Shown: positions 6,812 through 8,423 of the stretch, one piece after another
Layout: the number at the start of each line of letters is the position of its first letter
How positions within the stretch are numbered: the stretch's first letter is position 1
DNA from: Berkiella sp964502705
GTDB lineage: Bacteria; Pseudomonadota; Gammaproteobacteria; Berkiellales; Berkiellaceae
DNA length: 8,423 nucleotides
Reading direction: 5' to 3'
Assembly (NCBI GenBank): GCA_964502705.1
Contig: CAZCXZ010000134.1
Coordinates: forward strand, 1 to 8,423
Translations under genes and position numbers: made by a program
Notes under the pieces: generated by a model
The model's database searches: none
What the model was told of the DNA's origin: nothing
Seen by the model: only the letters and a program-made list of their open reading frames with translations

Positions 6812-8107
6812 ATGAATACAAAAATTAACGCATCATTTCTTCATTTTTGGAACTTCATACCAGTTTCAATCATCAGTATATTTTTCTTATTAATTTCTTG
6901 CCGAACACCAGAAGAATACTTTAAAAACCAAATTAAAGAAGAGGTAGACCTTCCTTACAATCCGTCCATCGAGTCTATAAAATCAGAAGGAGATTTGATC
7001 AAACAAAATATAACAATCAACGGATCTTCTTTACCTGCTCAGGATGAGATTCTTTTGCAAGAAGATTTAGGCAGAGCCTTCGTTGCTTCTATTGATGGAT
7101 GGATTTGGAAAGTAGATTTGACCAACAATAAAGCAGAACCATTTATAAAAACTCCGCTTTTGCCAGGCGGAATGGTCTTTCATCCAAAAAATAATGATAT
7201 CATCTTTATGTGTTTATCACGCGGAAAACAACATGACACAAATCTTGTAGATGGACCAGGAATTTATGAATTAACCATTTCAACTAAACAATTACGTAAA
7301 ATCGGAACTCGTGTTCCTCTTGTTGATAAAACAAAAGAACCATTAAAGAACCAAATCGGAATATTCTATCCAAAGAACAAAGAAACTAAAATTCCGATGT
7401 CGCAATTAAATGATACTAACAGTCGAAATGTGGAAAAAGCGGATGACTTAGCGATCAGTAATGATGGAGAACGAATATATTTCACAGAACCATACGACCA
7501 TCCAAATTCAATTCTTGGTGTCAGTTCTCAATCAAAACATGAAGTGCTCACTTTGGGTCGTAATGGCCATCTTTGGAAATATGATTTAAAAGATAACACT
7601 GCAAGTTTGGTTGCGCACCAATACACCTATCTAGATGGAATTTTATTGGAGTATTCTCAAGGAGAAAGAGAATCTTCCATTCTGCTAAATGAACTTTCAA
7701 AATCGAGACTTATTCGATTACACCTAACGGGAGATAAAGAAGGGAAAGATGAAATAGTGATCGAAGGAATTCCCGGATTCCCTGATGGTATGGATCGCGA
7801 TTCATTAGGACGTATTTGGATCGCTATCCCTGTCGAAAGATCTAAACTAATCACTTGGTTACACAAACATCCCTTTTGGAAACGTCTGGTCCTCTACATA
7901 CCAGAGAGATTACAACCAGTTTCTAAAAAAACTGGAATTCTTGCTCTTTCACCTAACGGAGAAAGGCCGATTTATTACTCTTTACATGATGGAAGTTTGT
8001 TTTCCTACATTATCGTTGTTGTTCCAGGAAAGGAAAAATTGTATCTGGCAGTTTACCAGGATGGTTTCAAAGGATTCGTCACGCTTCCATACCCTAACAA
8101 TATTTAG
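6812..8107 (+). CDS. Lipoprotein, strictosidine-synthase/APMAP-like beta-propeller (second paralog)
   Basis: A 431-residue tandem paralog of the gene before it, with the same order of motifs. These are SIDGWIWKVD (93-102), DDLAISNDGERIYFTEPY (211-228), NGHLWKYD (251-258), YLDGILLE (273-280), IPGFPDGMDRDSLGRIWIA (320-338), KKTGILALS (372-380) and YYSLHDGS (388-395). The N-terminal hydrophobic stretch ends in LLISC, so lipidation at Cys30 is likely; the signal region is longer than in the first copy, starting 29 residues before the Cys. PDGMDRDSLGRIWIA is very close to the SMP-30 pattern around its metal-binding Asp (D325 here), and D275 replaces the usual Asn of the NG motif. The gene starts 11 bases after its paralog with no clear Shine-Dalgarno (nearest AGGCG 6791-6795), so its output may depend on upstream translation. 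Divergence between copies suggests different substrates, or that they act as a pair (inference). Confidence 0.88.
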   Translation: MNTKINASFLHFWNFIPVSIISIFFLLISCRTPEEYFKNQIKEEVDLPYNPSIESIKSEGDLIKQNITINGSSLPAQDEILLQEDLGRAFVASIDGWIWKVDLTNNKAEPFIKTPLLPGGMVFHPKNNDIIFMCLSRGKQHDTNLVDGPGIYELTISTKQLRKIGTRVPLVDKTKEPLKNQIGIFYPKNKETKIPMSQLNDTNSRNVEKADDLAISNDGERIYFTEPYDHPNSILGVSSQSKHEVLTLGRNGHLWKYDLKDNTASLVAHQYTYLDGILLEYSQGERESSILLNELSKSRLIRLHLTGDKEGKDEIVIEGIPGFPDGMDRDSLGRIWIAIPVERSKLITWLHKHPFWKRLVLYIPERLQPVSKKTGILALSPNGERPIYYSLHDGSLFSYIIVVVPGKEKLYLAVYQDGFKGFVTLPYPNNI

Positions 8108-8113
8108 GTGAAA

Positions 8114-8171
8114 GAGGGGCGCCTCGCAATCTATCTATTATCCACCTATTATAGATGAGGCGATCCCGCTC
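8114..8171. terminator. Long imperfect hairpin after the last gene (possible transcription end)
   Basis: Starting seven bases after the last stop codon, GAG-GGG-CGCCTC (8114-8125) pairs with GAGGCG (8157-8162), CCC (8165-8167) and CTC (8169-8171), with a 2-base bulge and a 1-base bulge. Further in, ATCTAT (8129-8134) pairs with ATAGAT (8151-8156) around a 16-base loop. No T-run follows directly, so it is not a textbook intrinsic terminator. It may be part of a larger structured repeat together with the next element, which it abuts. Confidence 0.45.
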
Positions 8172-8257
8172 TTCGTTTCAATCTTTCCCAGAGGGAAAGG
8201 ATTTCCACTGCGATCGGTGGCGCAAAATACCGCTCCCAACAGAACTATTGAAACGAA
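8172..8257. repeat. Three-way-junction element bounded by a perfect 11-bp inverted repeat
   Basis: TTCGTTTCAAT at 8172-8182 is the exact reverse complement of ATTGAAACGAA at 8247-8257. Inside it, CTTTCCC (8183-8189) and GGGAAAG (8193-8199) form a 7-bp hairpin with a 3-base loop. CCACTG (8205-8210) pairs with CGGTGG (8215-8220), including one T-G wobble, around the tetraloop CGAT. The whole resembles a structured RNA, a miniature inverted-repeat element or a REP-like repeat. The pairings are seen directly; the identity is unknown. Confidence 0.6.
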
Positions 8258-8350
8258 AACATAGAGAAATATGAACTTCCCAAAAATAAAATTATTAAAT
8301 TTTGAAATGGAATTTTCTTTTTTGGATAACCGTGGTAAATAGACCTCATT
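8258..8350. other. AT-rich spacer, no gene recognised
   Basis: AT-rich sequence between the two structured elements. It holds a 23-codon ATG frame on the + strand (8271-8342) and a 34-codon ATG frame on the - strand, neither with a good ribosome site or a recognisable product. On the - strand a third frame stays open for 86 codons across 8398-8138, but it has no ATG. Confidence 0.5.
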
Positions 8351-8423
8351 GGGTGGCGGGTCTAGTTCCCCTCCCAGATCGGGCGGGGATACGAATATCT
8401 ATCCTGTACCGACTCGGCTACCC
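8351..8423. repeat. GC-rich structured intergenic repeat, complete or nearly complete copy
   Basis: The composition changes abruptly from AT-rich to GC-rich. GGGTGGC at 8351-8357 pairs with GCTACCC at 8417-8423 (one G-T wobble), closing the element. Inside, CCCCTCCC (8368-8375) and GGGCGGGG (8381-8388) form a strong hairpin with one mismatch and the loop AGATC. The final bases match the first 18 bases of the window in the same orientation. This looks like one unit of a dispersed repeat; it may continue past the window. Confidence 0.55.

Noticed and set aside
8172..8257. ATTGAAAC-type ends, reminiscent of CRISPR repeats
   Set aside because: There is one copy in each orientation forming a stem, with no direct repeats or regular spacers.
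8271..8342. 23-codon + strand ATG frame in the AT-rich spacer
   Set aside because: No convincing ribosome site, no recognisable sequence, and a short AT-rich frame expected by chance.
8351..8423. Integron attC site
   Set aside because: The hairpin architecture is suggestive, but the GTTRRRY / RYYYAAC core pair is not present at the ends and no integrase is in the window.

Overview
The window is AT-rich (by eye a little under 40% G+C), densely packed, and every recognisable gene is on the + strand. Two secreted proteins have relaxed lipoboxes of the spirochaete kind (..LSVGC, ..LLISC), and the overall protein style and gene mix (ArsR/SRPBCC/DUF1801, MATE, AraC, lipoprotein beta-propellers) look like a Leptospira, probably an environmental or saprophytic species. 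The genus is an inference; there is no rRNA or other diagnostic marker.

Left block (about 67-3707): a probable operon. It opens with a small ArsR-type repressor whose promoter and start codon are covered by three GGTTAA half-sites, suggesting autorepression. Next come a double-domain SRPBCC (AHSA1-like) protein, a 25-codon remnant that resembles the beginning of a PhnB/VOC-type protein, a small four-helix membrane protein, a MATE efflux transporter (overlapping the membrane gene by 4 bases) and a DUF1801/YdhG-like protein. The ArsR + SRPBCC + DUF1801 combination recurs in bacteria. With a MATE pump added, a small-molecule sensing and export role is plausible, but the substrate cannot be read from the sequence.

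Middle and right block (about 3720-8107): an AraC-family regulator with its own candidate promoter is followed after 81 bases by three tightly linked genes. These are an M24-family (creatinase/methionine-aminopeptidase fold) metallohydrolase with all five metal ligands, and two paralogous lipoproteins of the strictosidine-synthase/APMAP/SMP-30 six-bladed propeller family. The M24 gene and the first propeller gene overlap by 4 bases, and the second propeller gene follows after 11. This pairing of a cytoplasmic M24 enzyme with two membrane-anchored propellers, next to an AraC regulator, is the most system-like part of the window.

Right end (8108-8423): a gene-free stretch rich in DNA/RNA structure. 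A long imperfect hairpin lies just after the last stop codon. It abuts a perfect 11-bp inverted repeat that encloses two further hairpins, and an AT-rich spacer then leads to a GC-rich repeat-like element of about 73 bases with its own terminal and internal stems. The last 20 bases of that element resemble the first 18 bases of the window in the same orientation, so the gene block appears to lie between two copies of a dispersed intergenic repeat.
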